From Madurella fahalii (taxonomy: Eukaryota > Ascomycota > Sordariomycetes > Sordariales): a stretch of DNA of 64,000 nt. Under the pieces are notes generated by a model. That model saw only the letters and a program-made list of their open reading frames with translations. It had not been told where the DNA came from and did not search any database. The stretch lies in contig CM056874.1 of NCBI GenBank assembly GCA_029876055.1, forward strand, positions 2,356,001 through 2,420,000, written 5' to 3'. Of the stretch, positions 21,970 to 33,670 are shown piece after piece. A program made the position numbers and the translations under genes. How positions within the stretch are numbered: the stretch's first letter is position 1; the number at the start of each line of letters is the position of its first letter.

Positions 21970-22733
21970 CTACGTAAGTAAGCTCGAGTTCTCCAATGGC
22001 TTCTACGAAACCTTATTTACTTCTATAACAGAGAAGAATATACGGCCGGCTTTATAGGGGTTAGCTTAGTATCGTACAATCTAGAGAGTATTTCTAAGCT
22101 AGAGATAAAGCTTCATACACTAATACCTCCAAGCTCACAGTATACTACTATATAACCCCGAGTCTCCTATATGCTTATGCAACCTTCGAGAAACCGATTC
22201 AAGTCAACGTTTATCAAGATTTATATGGTTAACTATCAAAATAATTCACCGACTTCTATTCTAGCTGCTATAGACTAATTTACTAAAGGAACAATAATAA
22301 TAGTGCACCAAGTAGCTCTCCTTCATATAGAGGTCTTTTCACTCCACAAGGCTAATGAGGTGTTAAGTAAACACCGGAGAGCCAAAAAAAATAAAAAATA
22401 AACGTATACCGCTAGGAGAGTCACTTACTATACAAGAGGTAACAGATCTACTAGGTTAGAAGGCCGTAGATGGGGAGGTAGTAGAAGAAACGCAGCTAAA
22501 TAGTAGTAGAGTACAAAGCAGTTGTATAAAGGTTTAGTGCTATGATATGTATGGTAAGCCTGGCTATAATACATGTACCTAGTAAAAGACTGTAGAATCA
22601 TCTAATTTATCAATTTCTGATATAATTATAGTTAGTTCTTAGTGTTGAATATATTGCAATTGAGGATAGTTTGTTATAGTATAGTAGGAAGTATAACGTT
22701 CGGTGATATGTAGCGCTCGCTAATAAGATATGT
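21970..22733 (+). mobile_element. 3' half of a Fot-like transposon, RIP-degraded
   Basis: Matches the complete element from the region encoding SKLEF (about 18780) to the right TIR. The copy ends ATGT (from ACGT) with TA at 22734-22735, and its zinc knuckle region (about 22545-22590) is still recognisable. Many stops are present. Its left edge abuts the LTR end exactly, where the 5' half should be but is not found, so a deletion or recombination joined them. Confidence 0.8.
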
Positions 22734-23496
22734 TATAGTAATGCATAATATCCTAGCTTAGAACATATTAATATATAGTATATTAGTGTATAAACAAATC
22801 AGAAAGTATATTAATTCTAGTCTATTTCTATATAGAAATTACTATGTGATGTAAAAACCTTTCCAAGTGCTGTGATATTGTCTTTAGGTAATACATCTCA
22901 TTTCGAACCAAAAAATGCTGGGTAGCAACAATACAAAGTGATCTCGACCAGCAAAATGTAATTGCGACACCCTATTTAGTGTGATATTGGCCTTGGAAGA
23001 GGTACCTATTAGGCAATAAACCATTTTTTATCTTGATAATGAATATACTAAGTATAAGTATAAACCGTAAGCCCAATTCTCGACCCACGGTAGCATAACT
23101 TCGTTGCTCAGAAGCGGGCAACATACACAAACCAGTCCTAGCAATCCCGAAACATGGATCCTTTATTCAAACAAACTCCTCTCTCTGCTCTAAAATTGGT
23201 ATCGGTTTCCTCGGCTCTTAGAATACACACTAAGCAATGCTTTCTTAGAGACCATCGATTATCCAACCCAAAATGCCAAACACATCGCTGCCGGCTAGCT
23301 GGTAGTGAAGTCCTCTCGATACTATTATTAGATCGCCTCACCAACCTCTACCCCCAACATCTACGTATGATATTAGCCTTAATACCTTTTTGTCTTAGCC
23401 GTGGACATATTAAGCGTAAGCACATGACCTATAGGCCTAATTTCCGGTCCACAGTAGTTTACTTCATAGTCCAAAGCTAGGCTCTCAAAAGGCAGC
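22734..23496. other. Intergenic, AT-rich then mixed
   Basis: AT-rich flank of the Fot remnant to about 23100, then mixed sequence with short frames and no recognised gene. Confidence 0.4.
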
Positions 23497-23680
23497 TTTA
23501 ACCAGGGAGACTGAAAACGAGCCTCTGAGGCTGTACAGCGGCCGCGTATAGCATCACCCTAGCTCAGGGAAGAACCAGGGGAAGCTCAGGACAAATCAGC
23601 CACAGCTCACCCCGGCTCAGGACTACGAACGAAAAAGGAAATTTCGTGTGCCCAGATTCGTCTCAGATTATCAGGCTGTT
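23497..23680 (+). repeat. Dispersed ~185-bp repeat, copy 1
   Basis: About 184 bp that match, in reverse complement, 47376-47566. Shared words include GGGAGACT, CCTCTGAGGCTGT, CACCCTAGCT, AGCTCAGGACAAATCAGCC, GGACTACGAAC and CCCAGATTCGTC. No terminal repeats or coding frame identify the family; it may be one end of an unknown transposon. Confidence 0.75.
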
Positions 23681-24066
23681 ATTAGTGGCAGTGTGGGGCC
23701 TATTAAGCTATATACCACATCACTTCATTTTGCCTCTACGGCGTTCAAACGCCCCAAAGTTCCTAGCCGTCCCAGCTAAAATTCCCGCGCATCGGCGCTT
23801 CCCAGCACCGCAGCTCCTAATCAGGCCACGGACGGCCACGCTCCGAGCAACGGCGCCGAAGTTGCGGCCTTGCGGCCCAGAAGAGCAGCCCGCCTAACAC
23901 TCCACAAGGCATGTAGCCGAGATGGTTCGTCCGCTTTAATCGAGCCTCAAATTCACTAATATTTACTCAAACCGGTCTCCCTTAAAGGGCACCAAAAGAA
24001 CATGTCCCAACGAACCTCGCCTACCTCCAACACCGTCCCCTCTTACTCCCTCTCCTAACCGCCAGA
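23681..24066. other. Upstream region of the acetylxylan esterase pseudogene
   Basis: Mixed sequence. CT-rich leader-like DNA precedes ATG 24067. No other feature was seen. Confidence 0.4.
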
Positions 24067-25402
24067 ATGAAGCCCATATCCCTCTCAGCCCTCGTCCTCT
24101 CCGCCCTCCTCCCCCTCACCCACGCCGCCAGCCTCCAGCAAATCACCACCCCCTTCGGTCCTAACCCACGCAACCTCACGTTCCACCTCCTCGTCCCCGA
24201 CACTCTGCCTCCGAACCAAGCCATCCTCGTAAACCCACACTAGTGCCACAGTACGGCGCAGGCCGTATACACGGGCTCGCAGTGGGCCACACTGGCCGCG
24301 TAGCACGACTTCATCGTCATCTACCCGGGCCACAGCCCCGCGGCGTCGGACCAGTACTAGGACGTGTCGTCTAGGGAGATGCTGACGCACGACGGGGGCG
24401 GCGACAGCCTAGGTATCCTCAACATAGCGCGGTAGACGCTGGATCGGCACGTGGCCGACCCCCGGCGCGTCTTCGTCACCGGGGTCAGCTCGGGTAGTAT
24501 GATGATGTAGGTGCTACTCGGCACGTACCCGGACGTATTCGCGGCCGGCGTGGCGTTCGCTGGCGTCCCGTTCGGGTGCTACGCCCCCGCGGGGCACGAC
24601 AACGCCGGGGTTTACGGGTACTGGAACGCCGAGTGCGTTACAGGCGAGGTCGTCAAGACGCCGGCTAAGTGGGCGGCCCTCGTGGACGCCGCATGGCCCG
24701 GATTTAAGGGGTGGCGGCCCAAAGTACAGATCTTTCACGGGACTAGGGATAAGGTAGTCAGTTATACCAATCACCTAGAGGGAGTCAAGCTATAGACCGA
24801 GGTCCTGAGGCTGGGGAGCACGCTGGTCAGGGTGAAGAGCAATACGCCGCTTCCCGGGTAGACGAAGAGTGTATACAGGGAGAGTGGGTGGCTAGAGGCG
24901 TATAGTGCCGAAGGCGTACCGCATGATATCAGGTACAGGAGAATACAGTCATAGAATTTTTCTAGCTGAACTGCAAGCGGGTGTTTTTCGTGGGGACAGG
25001 GCAGTCCTGGCGTGTCAACAACAGCCCTGCCGGGCTCGACGACAAGTACGAGCATGAGCCCGTCATCTCCATCTACAACAACCTTGACCACCAAGGGCAC
25101 CACGACATTTGTGACGGCGACCTCTGCAGCCGCTGCTGTGCAAACTTTGTGGGGACAGTAGTGAGTGCCGGTTTCCGGCTTACTTCCACCCCCCCACGCT
25201 CTCCCTCTCCCCCTCCTATCTGAAACGGAATATTAATCTCATGACGCAGCGGTGGGAGTGGGTACAGCGGGCCAACGGCTTGCGCCATAGGAGTTTGCAC
25301 CCCTTACAATCGGTGGTATGCACAAGTAAGAGATCGCGCAGAGACCTAGGTAGGCGCGAGACTGACAGCTGGTCGCAGTGTGTGCCCGCGCCCGCGGCCT
25401 AG
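24067..25402 (+). pseudogene. Acetylxylan esterase (CE1) with C-terminal CBM1, inactivated by RIP-type nonsense
   Basis: Three exons fit: 24067-25160, 25250-25325 and 25379-25402 (introns 25161-25249 and 25326-25378; the second has branch GACTGAC). The frame has no indels. The ~397-codon product has a signal peptide (1-20), a CE1 alpha/beta-hydrolase with GVSSG around Ser141 and FVTGVSSG context, FHGTRDKV and VPHDIR blocks, a Ser/Thr linker, and a cellulose-binding CBM1 (GGSGYSGPTACA, then VCTPYNRWYAQ and a final CVPAPAA). Nine in-frame stops occur at 24241, 24301, 24358, 24433, 24508, 24793, 24859, 24952 and 24967, mostly TAG at family Trp sites. The first Cys of the CBM1 became Tyr (TG->TA at the exon edge). 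The enzyme would remove acetyl groups from xylan; this copy cannot. Confidence 0.9.
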
Positions 25403-27257
25403 AAGCCCCGGCGCTGACCGATATCGTTGGTAGCTTCGCTGTCTTCTCTTGGCGGTAATTCCTCAATCTGCAGTTCTCGATTGTCAGACAGATTCTCTCT
25501 CTTGGCCCATGGCGTGGCAGGCGAGTATCCGTAGATCTGTGCCACCCTTTCACCAAGAAATCTATATGGTCACAGGTAACCTATCTTAAGGTACCTATTG
25601 ATGCCCATGTATGGCCAGCCCAGCTCCGCGGACCCAGCAACAGTCTCACAGCGAGCACGGACATGGCTGGTGAAGCAGCTTGTCACTCGGTTCACCTTTG
25701 GATGGAAGGTGGGCATGCAAGCTCCCGTCGGTTCCCGGCGGTAGTTATCCATCCGCCACCCAAGACGCCCAAGACATGGCTGCCGAACTAGTAGTTGCTC
25801 CACGCTAAAGCCGGGAAGGCCGGCCTCTATCTTCTGCGCTGCCGCGCACGCCATCCTACCTAAGGTGCAGCAGTGCCTGACAACATGCTGAAAGCCTTTG
25901 CCCGAGGGGTTGCTGCATTAGCTGAATATGTACCCATCTGTATATTTTCCCCACACGGACATGCCGAACTATGACAGACCCTTGGGGCCGCCGCAGTGGT
26001 ATCAGAATCCAGCCAGCGCCGTCACAGCCACGCACATGTGAGACAGCTTCGCCGCCCGCCGGGTGCCGGTCTACAACATTGGTGTGGTACGTCTCCAGAG
26101 CCAGCCTAACACACCACTCTTGGGCCAAAGCCTCAATTTTGAGGTCTGCAACCGATGAACAAGACCTGCAATTTCAACGAGAGCCGGAATGTGAAAGTTA
26201 CAGGGGGTAAATCGTTTGTAGGTGCCATCTAAAAAATGACAACAGTTGGAACCCCGGCTGCGGAATAATGTTTTGGGTCCGTTTGCGCGAGATCCCAATT
26301 CGGTGAGTTCCTTTTGGTGAACTCTGACCGGCCGAACGCTCCAGATTCTTGCGCTCATCACAGACCCAGTACGTTTTCCCTGCATTCACCGTCTTTTGGA
26401 CCCCTTTGGTTCTCGGGCCGCAGGGAAAGCCTTGGAGACGGAAAACTCGGCTTTGGAGGAACTAATCACCTTATGCGGTGCTGGCTGATGGCTGATGATA
26501 CGGATAACCCAAAGGAGGCCAGCACGGAAAGGTAGCTTAGATGAGCGATGGAGAATAGAGGAATGTCCCGTCCCGGGAGTTGCTGTGCTGTGACTGCCGA
26601 AACTGCCGCTGGCCAAGCTGTCCCTTTACGAACTCCGCATTCAGCTTTGTAACGACTGGGCTAGAATTCCTCGACCTGGTTGGTTGGCTGTGAATTGCTT
26701 TGCCTGTGTTATCGCTTTTGAAAGCAAATGATACTAATACAATATGTTCGGCACGGGGAAACCGTGATATGGCGCTATGGAAAATCAACGAAGGTGAAGC
26801 AGGCGTGCGATTCGTATTATTTTGTCTGTGAAATAACTGGTGTTTGTTACGCATTCATAACACCACGCACATCATGAAAGAAAAAGAAGAGGAAGAATTG
26901 TCCCGTGTGCGAGGATTTGTTAGAGGTTGCAAAAAGGGCACTTTTTGTTAAAGCCCGAAACGTCTATCTACCTAACGTAGCAGGAAAAGTCGGGAGAGAG
27001 TAAATAAATATAATGGAACAAAGCTGACAATCACTAGAGCCGACGATATGGGTTGCTAAATGGTCCTATGAGTTCGCCAGGCCGTCTTGAGGCGCCGAAA
27101 AAAAGGAAAAGAGGAAAAAAAAAAAAAAAAGACAGGCAGGCAGACAGAGAGAGGGGGGGGAGGAAAGAGGGGGTTGGCAAGAGGGATCAACCCAAAATAA
27201 AACGAATATGAAAAGAGAGGAAAATTATTGTAACACGACGTCTTGGTTGCAACCATC
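25403..27257. other. Intergenic
   Basis: Many short frames on both strands, none with a recognisable domain. A poly-A stretch lies at 27115-27130 within a purine-rich tract. No gene is supported. Confidence 0.4.
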
Positions 27258-28930
27258 CTACTCGACATGTCTGCGAGCAGCATCCTCTTCGCAGCCCGGA
27301 CGGCGGTTAACAAACGGCTGCCGTTTAAGGACCGACCTTGTAATCCGGACCGGGCGTTGAGGGAAGCCCCGTATTGGATCCGGGACAAGGATGAAGCCCT
27401 CCTTAACTTCCTCATCGGCATACCGTCCGGTAGCAAGCAGCCGTCGAGTCTTGTCTACCTTCGCCTCAGGCGGGTGCTCCCACCTAAGCACCGGTCGGCC
27501 GGCTTCGATCCTCATGCGGCGATGGATACCGTAGCCTGACAAGTTAATTCCGTGTTTCCACTTATCCACAGGCGGTCGGGTTTCCCGGGGTACTCAAAAT
27601 GCCTGGGCACCTGGGTGTGATGGCGGAGTTGTGGACCCTCGCGACGCTTCCGTACTCAGGCCATCAGCTCCTCGAAGAAGACCGAGACATGGTTGTCCAG
27701 CTCGACCTCGGAGTGCTGGACCCACCTCTTCGGGTCCTCGAACTCTTCCTCGCCCATTTTCTCGAGCATCATAGTGCCGTACTTGGGGTCGCGCGTGACG
27801 ATGCAATAAAGGAACACATCACGCCCTTAATGTCGTTTCTCTCGGCAATTCGCCGTTGAATGTCCGCCGTTCGCCAGGGCCGGGCTTCCTGCAGATTTGC
27901 ACGGCATAATCGAAATCGAGGAGCAGGATGGAGTCGGTGTCAGGGTTGATGAACAGATTCCGAGCGGCAATGTCTTGATGGACGATTCCAAAGTCAAGAT
28001 TCAGCTCATCGACAAGCCCTATCAGCTCCCGAAGCTACCGTAGCCTGAAGGGCCTCGGGACGTGCTTATCGAGCGTAGGAGCAGCAACGATGGGCATGGT
28101 ATAGCCAACGACTCCCAAGCCGCTGAGTTCCTCCACGACAAGCGATTCAATAGGGAGGATATAGGGATGCGTGGGCAGCCGGCACCGAATATGGATCTCA
28201 TCCCAGTACCCGCCGCGCTTCCCGCTTCCGCCGAGGTTGAATTTGAAGGCGACCACCTTCTCTTTAGCCGAAGCGGGATATGTGTACGAAGTCTTGACCA
28301 CCAACGGCCCCAAGCGGCTGAGGACAGTGAGGTCCGATCGGACCAATGTTCCGATCGATCGCCTACGCGGAAGCTGACACTCGTGGACCGAAGGATAGTA
28401 CGTGTCCACGGTCGTACATGGGGTCGGTGCTCGTCCACAAAAGTTCTCCCGACGCGCTCATGGTGATGGCTGTCACGTCCGGTGGTAGGTCATCGACGAG
28501 TCGACGCAAAAGACGCACGGTGCCGTTTGCCCATTCATATGTCCACTCGTCCCTTCATCATCAGCAAAGCTGTCTGGTAATTCGTGGCCGACGTGAACGA
28601 TATCAAGCGATCGGTATGAGTCCCAGTCGAAGAAGACTTGGGAAGTGTGGCCTAGCCTCCGGTCAAAGCCACTGCCGGCCCATAAGAAACCGTTCAAGCC
28701 TAGTATACTGTCCATGACAGCAGAAGAAGACGAATTCCACAGATGATCGAGGCGTACTGGAAGTCGTGAGCGGCGGGCTGAAGACAGGTTTCGAGACTCA
28801 AGAAAGTAGGAAGGCCCGGAAGGGGGCAATGCGTCCGTATTTCCCTTTGTTTGCACTGGCCCCCAACCCGCAGATTTGCCTCTCGCCCCGCCCGCTTCCC
28901 GATTGAGCAAGACCGGGGTGTCTGGCATAT
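27258..28930 (-). pseudogene. Kinase-like fold protein, multiply frameshifted
   Basis: Pieces of one minus-strand protein lie in order. 28930-28480 encodes RLGHTSQVFFDWDSYRSLDI and VFCVD. 28480-28400 encodes VDDLPPDVTAITMSASGELL in another frame. 28410-28035 encodes VVAFKFN, then WDEIHIRCRLPTHPYILPIE and a hinge. 28030-27880 has the catalytic loop VHQDIAARNLFI and a metal-binding LLLDFDYA. 27880-27600 (shifted frame) has IKGVMFLYCIVTRDPKYGTM and DNHVSVFFEELMA, with TGA at 27656-27658 where a Trp is expected. 27540-27258 ends with RRLLATGRYADEE. HQD..N and DFD are the protein-kinase-like catalytic residues and are kept, but at least three frame changes break the gene. The family is a fungal kinase-like group with unknown substrates. 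Confidence 0.7.
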
Positions 28931-31348
28931 ATGTTCTTTATTACCGGGGCGGAACTTAGCAACTGGGTGACAGAGTCGGCTCCTTGCATCAGGCCCCTCC
29001 TGATTTTGGAAGCGATGGGCCTTTGCCTACCTGGAGCAGGGAAAAGTGGAACAACGCTGATGGGAAATGCTTGCAAGATGACTTGTCTCACGCCACCCTT
29101 CTGGAAATTATCTAGTAGGTGTTGTGAGACAACGCCACATTCCCTGCGACACTCCTCCGGGTTCGGCCGGTTGAGTCACGAGACGCCGGTTTAGGTGCTT
29201 AACATAAGGTGCCTGGCGGGCCGGGACATCATCCTCACATAGCGTGCAGCATGTTGGACACTTTCCCGGAGCTATTGTTGGTCCTGGGAGAACGGGATAC
29301 ACCGCATTCCCTGCGACAGCTCCACCGGGCTGGCAAGAGTTACACCGGCGGTGAAATGGTCGGAAGCCGTCGAAGAGAAGGGAAAGGGGGGGGTGGGATG
29401 GGGTGGGACAAACAGTACCAGATGATGGTCTCTGTTGGTGCGCCTGCTTAACGGACTGCCGTCCAATGCTTGTTAATCGGTATCAGCCACCCGGAGCAAG
29501 GTCACTTTAGCGAGCCTTAGAAACAGACAAACCATTCTGCGTACGGCAAGTCTGTCGGGAACTTAGTGAGACGAAATGCTTGAAAGCAGAGTCCGCTCCG
29601 CGGTTCGTGATCTTCCCAAACATACCCTAAACCATCACCGCTGGCACGCAGCACGAAAGCTAGGCATTCTCGACAGCAACTGCCCATCGCTGGTAAGCGC
29701 TCTCTATCTAATCTAAAATACCCCTCCACAAGACGACACTCAGCATCGATCATCTCGGCAACTGTCGCTATGCCCATCTACCTCAACTGGAGCCAGATTC
29801 TCGACCGCATGGAAGTGTGGATAGAGCCGGACGATGATGGCTGTTACTGCGGCCGTTACGTCTTCTATCTGGAGTGTGGCGATGTCGCCGGCCAGCCCGA
29901 ACGGGCCATTTGCCGCAGCAGTTTCAACGGGGCCAAGAATTTATACGGAGACAACCTTCCTTCGATTCCACTGTTCTATGAGTCTCAAGAGTAAACCCCT
30001 GTACCAGTCAGAAAGCCTTGGATATTGGCCCGAACCCCGCACATTGACAGAACTTCAGGCCTTTCCCGGCGTCACAAATTCGCTCCAAAACTGCGTCACT
30101 AAGTATTAATTAGGTACCTTAGGTAAGTACACCTACATTGCGCAACCTCTATCTAGCAACGCCGTTATCCAGTCTATCACCTGTTAATACCTAGACCATA
30201 CACAGTCATACCTAGAAAGCAGGTCGATGATCACCAAACTCACATTTTGCTCAACAGTGCTAAGGGAACTACTTGGGCTGCAATATTGTAGGATCTAGAC
30301 AGACTACAGCTGTTGATGTTGGATATCAGCTAGCAAAGGCCCGGTAGAGGCCAACTCCACTCTCATCGAAGAGAATTTGCTAACGTCCTATTGCATTTAA
30401 TGTGTTGTGATACTGTGCTCCATGATATCGAATCGACCTGATCCCGTTTATGTCTTGGTAACAGACCTAAGAGCAGCGGGAGAGCTCGTTAACACAAGCT
30501 GGATTTTCTGTACATATTAGACGGCCGCATAGCTCATCCTCCCGTGACGTTGTATTTTGAAAAATGTTCCCGAATATGGTATACTCTGCGATAACTGAAC
30601 TCCTCCCCTGCATTAGGTCACATTTGGTCAACTCTTGACTTCATAACTCTCCGGACACCGGGTGTACCTTCGCACTTCCCGCAAATCATTGCCTAGGGGA
30701 GCACCGAGACCCAAAAAATCATTAGCGCCCGGCGCACCTAGGTATCCTACATTATAAGAATCCTAGCCTTACATGTTTCTTAGCTAGACAGGGGTGAGTT
30801 ACATAACGGTGGCACCTCAGGCTATGCCAAAATCACTCAGTAAGAGGTGTTATTCAAGCAGTTCCAGAGCGGCTGTATCGTATCTGCCTTTATACAAGCA
30901 GCTGTTCAAACCGGGGCGGCATTGTTAGCCTGGAGCGGCGGCACAATCAGGTTGCAGTGGAGCGGCATCCGGATGATCTTGACTACAAGTCCACCATCTT
31001 TCGAATCTCTCGTCTTCCTCGTAAATGCAGGTCAACAGCGCTTGTATGGCAGTAGCTGGTGGATTATTCCGTCTTATGCAGATCTTCTTACTATAATATG
31101 TGGGTGATTTGGCTTGTTGCGCCGTTGCTGGTCCCGAGTGTTTTGAGAAACCCAGGCGCTCGTTAGATCTACCAATCCCTGACCCGGTCTCACGATGATC
31201 CCTTACCTACAACCTCTGAGTCATAGGACCTAGAACCAATGACGATTGTTAGATGACAGACCTTCGACACTGACTGGAAATCGGGCAAAAAATGGGGCGA
31301 TGTTGCACTTCCCCTCTCTTGAAAAGCTATTTAGGAGAGGAGAAAAAG
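28931..31348. other. Intergenic with weak coding candidates
   Basis: Two short divergent frames overlap at 29770: minus 29777-29517 (86 aa, ends EWFVCF) and plus 29770-29994 (74 aa). Both start with ATG but match nothing I know; either could be a gene relic. A plus-strand frame at 30847-31107 lacks a good start. The rest is featureless, with AT-leaning sequence around 30100-30800. Confidence 0.35.
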
Positions 31349-31354
31349 TATAAG
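31349..31354 (+). promoter_or_regulatory. TATA-like box of the cysteine-rich peptide gene
   Basis: TATAAG lies about 160 bp upstream of ATG 31516 and is followed by a CT-rich leader, a common arrangement for highly expressed fungal secreted proteins. Confidence 0.5.
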
Positions 31355-31515
31355 AATCTGGGTGTTGCCCATCGTCCGACAGCTTAGGAATGTCTCTCAC
31401 CCCACGTCCTTTCTCATCGTTTTCCCACTCTTGTACAACAACAACAATCTTGACACTCTAATACTGTCATCATTTACTATACGTCTAAAGATTAACACCT
31501 ACCTACTCAACCATC

Positions 31516-31809
31516 ATGAAGACCGGATCCGTCGTCGTAATGCTCGCCACCCTCGCGGCCGCTGTCGTGGCGGCTCCAACCCAGGGCGAGTCCGACATCC
31601 TCGGTGTCGACAAGCGCCAGGCATGCACGAGACAGATTGAGTGGGAGGCCGGTGGGTGTGAAACGGATTGGAATGAGCACTGCCAGCAACACTGCGAGTC
31701 ACAGGGTATTGAGAGGGGATGTTGCCCAGAGACGGTGAACAACCACATCGAATCGTCGGGATGCTTCGTTGGGTGGAACGTGTGCGTGTGCACTTGTGCG
31801 GCTCGCTAA
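31516..31809 (+). CDS. Small secreted ten-cysteine peptide (defensin-like / effector candidate)
   Basis: A single-exon 97-aa protein. Residues 1-20 are a clear signal peptide (basic Lys2, hydrophobic core, Ala-Val-Ala-Ala end). Residues 21-34 are an acidic pro-segment ending LGVDKR, a Kex2-type dibasic site at 33-34. The mature part (35-97) holds ten Cys at 37, 48, 56, 60, 69, 70, 83, 90, 92 and 94. Cys56-x3-Cys60 and the closing C-x-C-x-C recall the CS-alpha-beta pattern of defensins, but with extra cysteines and a Cys-Cys pair. The start sits in a good context (ACCATCATGA). Likely roles are a secreted antimicrobial or host/competitor-directed peptide; this is inferred from architecture only. 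It shows no sign of RIP and stands alone between repeats. Confidence 0.8.
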   Translation: MKTGSVVVMLATLAAAVVAAPTQGESDILGVDKRQACTRQIEWEAGGCETDWNEHCQQHCESQGIERGCCPETVNNHIESSGCFVGWNVCVCTCAAR

Positions 31810-32977
31810 GGACGGACCGTGTCGCGTTATCGGTTCGTTAGATCGCGGCACATACCAATACCTATGTGTGTGCGGAATTTCCGGTGCAGGTTTTCATCCG
31901 GCCTTCCGGGGTACGGTTTCCTGTACTATAGAATAACAGAAGGTCCGGTACACTCTATATAAGGGTAGAATGGTGTAGGAACTATACCTCTACCTTTGTT
32001 TGCATGCGTGTGTGTGTGTGTGTGTGTGTGTTTCATGTGATTACCTATATGTGTGCGTGTAATTGTGAATGTCTGTGCCTGTGGAATTCGCTTCGACGCA
32101 ACTTTCGTCCTGTTCCTTGTGCAGCTAAACAAATATACCAGGACACCCTAACCTTACAGCTACCAAAGCTGTATGCCGATATCGACATCCGGACTTGCGT
32201 CAGCAGAGAAGACTCGGAAAATAGGAGCATCCAATGCTGGCGCGGCGTACCATTCTTGGGTATGCGCATGGATGCCCTCAGTAGCGGGGACATAGAGAGG
32301 CGTGAAGGCAAGTAGTGGAGAAATTCCAAGAGCGTTGAAGCAACCATGGCTCTCAGCTTCCACTCCCGATCTCCCTTCCCTTCTCCAACGGTTCTTCCGA
32401 GTTATTAAACTTATCGGCGCGTAAGGAAGGGCTAGGTACAGCCAGAGAATCGGCCAGGGTTCATCAAGGGAGACTGGGAGAAGGTGTCGACTTTCGTTAT
32501 ATTGCGGTTTACATTGTAGAGATTTCGGTTTATGTCGTTGTTGAAGGAGGAAGGGGGTCGGAGTTGACGATCTCTTCGATTGCAACACAATCGCAATCCG
32601 GGTAATTATTTAATGCTTATCCGCCTAATGCACATGGTAGGAGTGGATCCAGATGTTTTGAGAAGAATCTAGATTCAACCGTTGTTTTTAAAAGGACCTA
32701 GTAAAGGTTACGAACATTGTCGGAATTTCCCGGGTACTTGGCGTTTGACACGAAGGCGCCTCAAACTCGACGTGATGATCGCCAATCAATTCCGACGACG
32801 TGGACAGCAGATCCGGTGGTTTGATGGTATCAACATTGTGATTGGCAGTTGGGAACGGGTTGTGGTCCCATCCCTTTCTGGTTGGCCAGGCATGCATGCT
32901 GAAGCGTGTCGGGTGAGCATGGCGATGCTCTCTGCAATCAGCAAGGAAAATGCCCGCTGTAGAACATTCCTGTTTGG
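31810..32977. other. Intergenic
   Basis: 3' flank of the peptide gene with a GT microsatellite (32008-32031). Frames on both strands (for example minus 32588-32160) lack an ATG start or recognisable motifs. Confidence 0.4.
32008..32031. repeat. (GT)12 microsatellite
   Basis: Uninterrupted GT dinucleotides. Confidence 0.95.
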
Positions 32978-33227
32978 TGTAACGGTCCCAGGAGTGTATT
33001 GTAACTATCTGATGACGACTCTTCTACAAGTACACTGAACTTGAGGGAAAGAAAAGAAGAAGAGGAAAACTTTGCAGACGAGCGAGCCCTCTGACTAGGG
33101 CGAGCGCGGTCGTCCGGGCGTGCCATCAGCGTATTCTGGGAATAGCTTCATCCAGGGGTTTAGTGGTCTGTGCTCCGGTGGTATGGCCGATGGTTGCCGA
33201 GGCCTGTGCGGGGCTCAGCCTGTTATA
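32978..33227 (-). repeat. Chromovirus LTR, inverted copy
   Basis: TGTAACGGTCCCAGGAG to CAGCCTGTTATA (final GTTACA mutated to GTTATA). It is about 250 bp and is the reverse complement of the LTR at 33671-33917, with which it forms a long inverted pair around a pol fragment. Confidence 0.88.
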
Positions 33228-33670
33228 GGCTACGGCTGAAGAATATTAAAACTGATAGGCTGTCGAAGAAGCTCGACTGGCTTAACGCGAAATATACTGT
33301 CACCGAGCTAATTGGTTATATGCCTGTCGTCTTGATACACCCCCCGGGATCTACAATGTATTCTACGTGACACTCCTGAAGAGAGTATCGGACGATCCTC
33401 TACCGTTGTAAACCCAAGACGATACCTAGCGCCCGGCTGTAGTCAATAACGATCCGGATGACGCGAATGTAGAGGAGTGGCAGGTTGAGGAGATCCTCGA
33501 GGCCAAAAAGACGAGGAGGGGCACCTGACTCCTAGTTAAGTAGACGGGTTATGTACGCCCTACGTAGGAGCCCTTGAGCAGTTTCCTGGAAACCGAGGCC
33601 CTAGATAGGTTCGAAGCTAAGGACGGGAAATCACAGACCAATCAGACCCCGGGAGGGAGGAGGGGGGTAT
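33228..33670 (+). mobile_element. 3' end of a chromovirus (Ty3/Gypsy) pol with chromodomain, RIP-mutated
   Basis: The plus strand encodes the integrase C-terminus (KKLDWLNAKYTVTELIG, then LLKRVSDDPLP in a shifted frame) and a chromodomain: WQVEEILEAKKTRRG, LLVK-stop-TGYVRPT-stop-EPL, then FLETEALDRFEA. The two stops are TAG exactly at the chromodomain's conserved aromatic Trp positions (KWTGY, TWEP). It ends in a purine tract (GGGAGGGAGGAGGGGGG) directly before the LTR, as a polypurine primer should. It is a dead fragment; the rest of pol is missing. Confidence 0.82.

Noticed and set aside
32160..32588. Minus-strand 142-codon frame
   Set aside because: Non-ATG start and no recognisable protein features.
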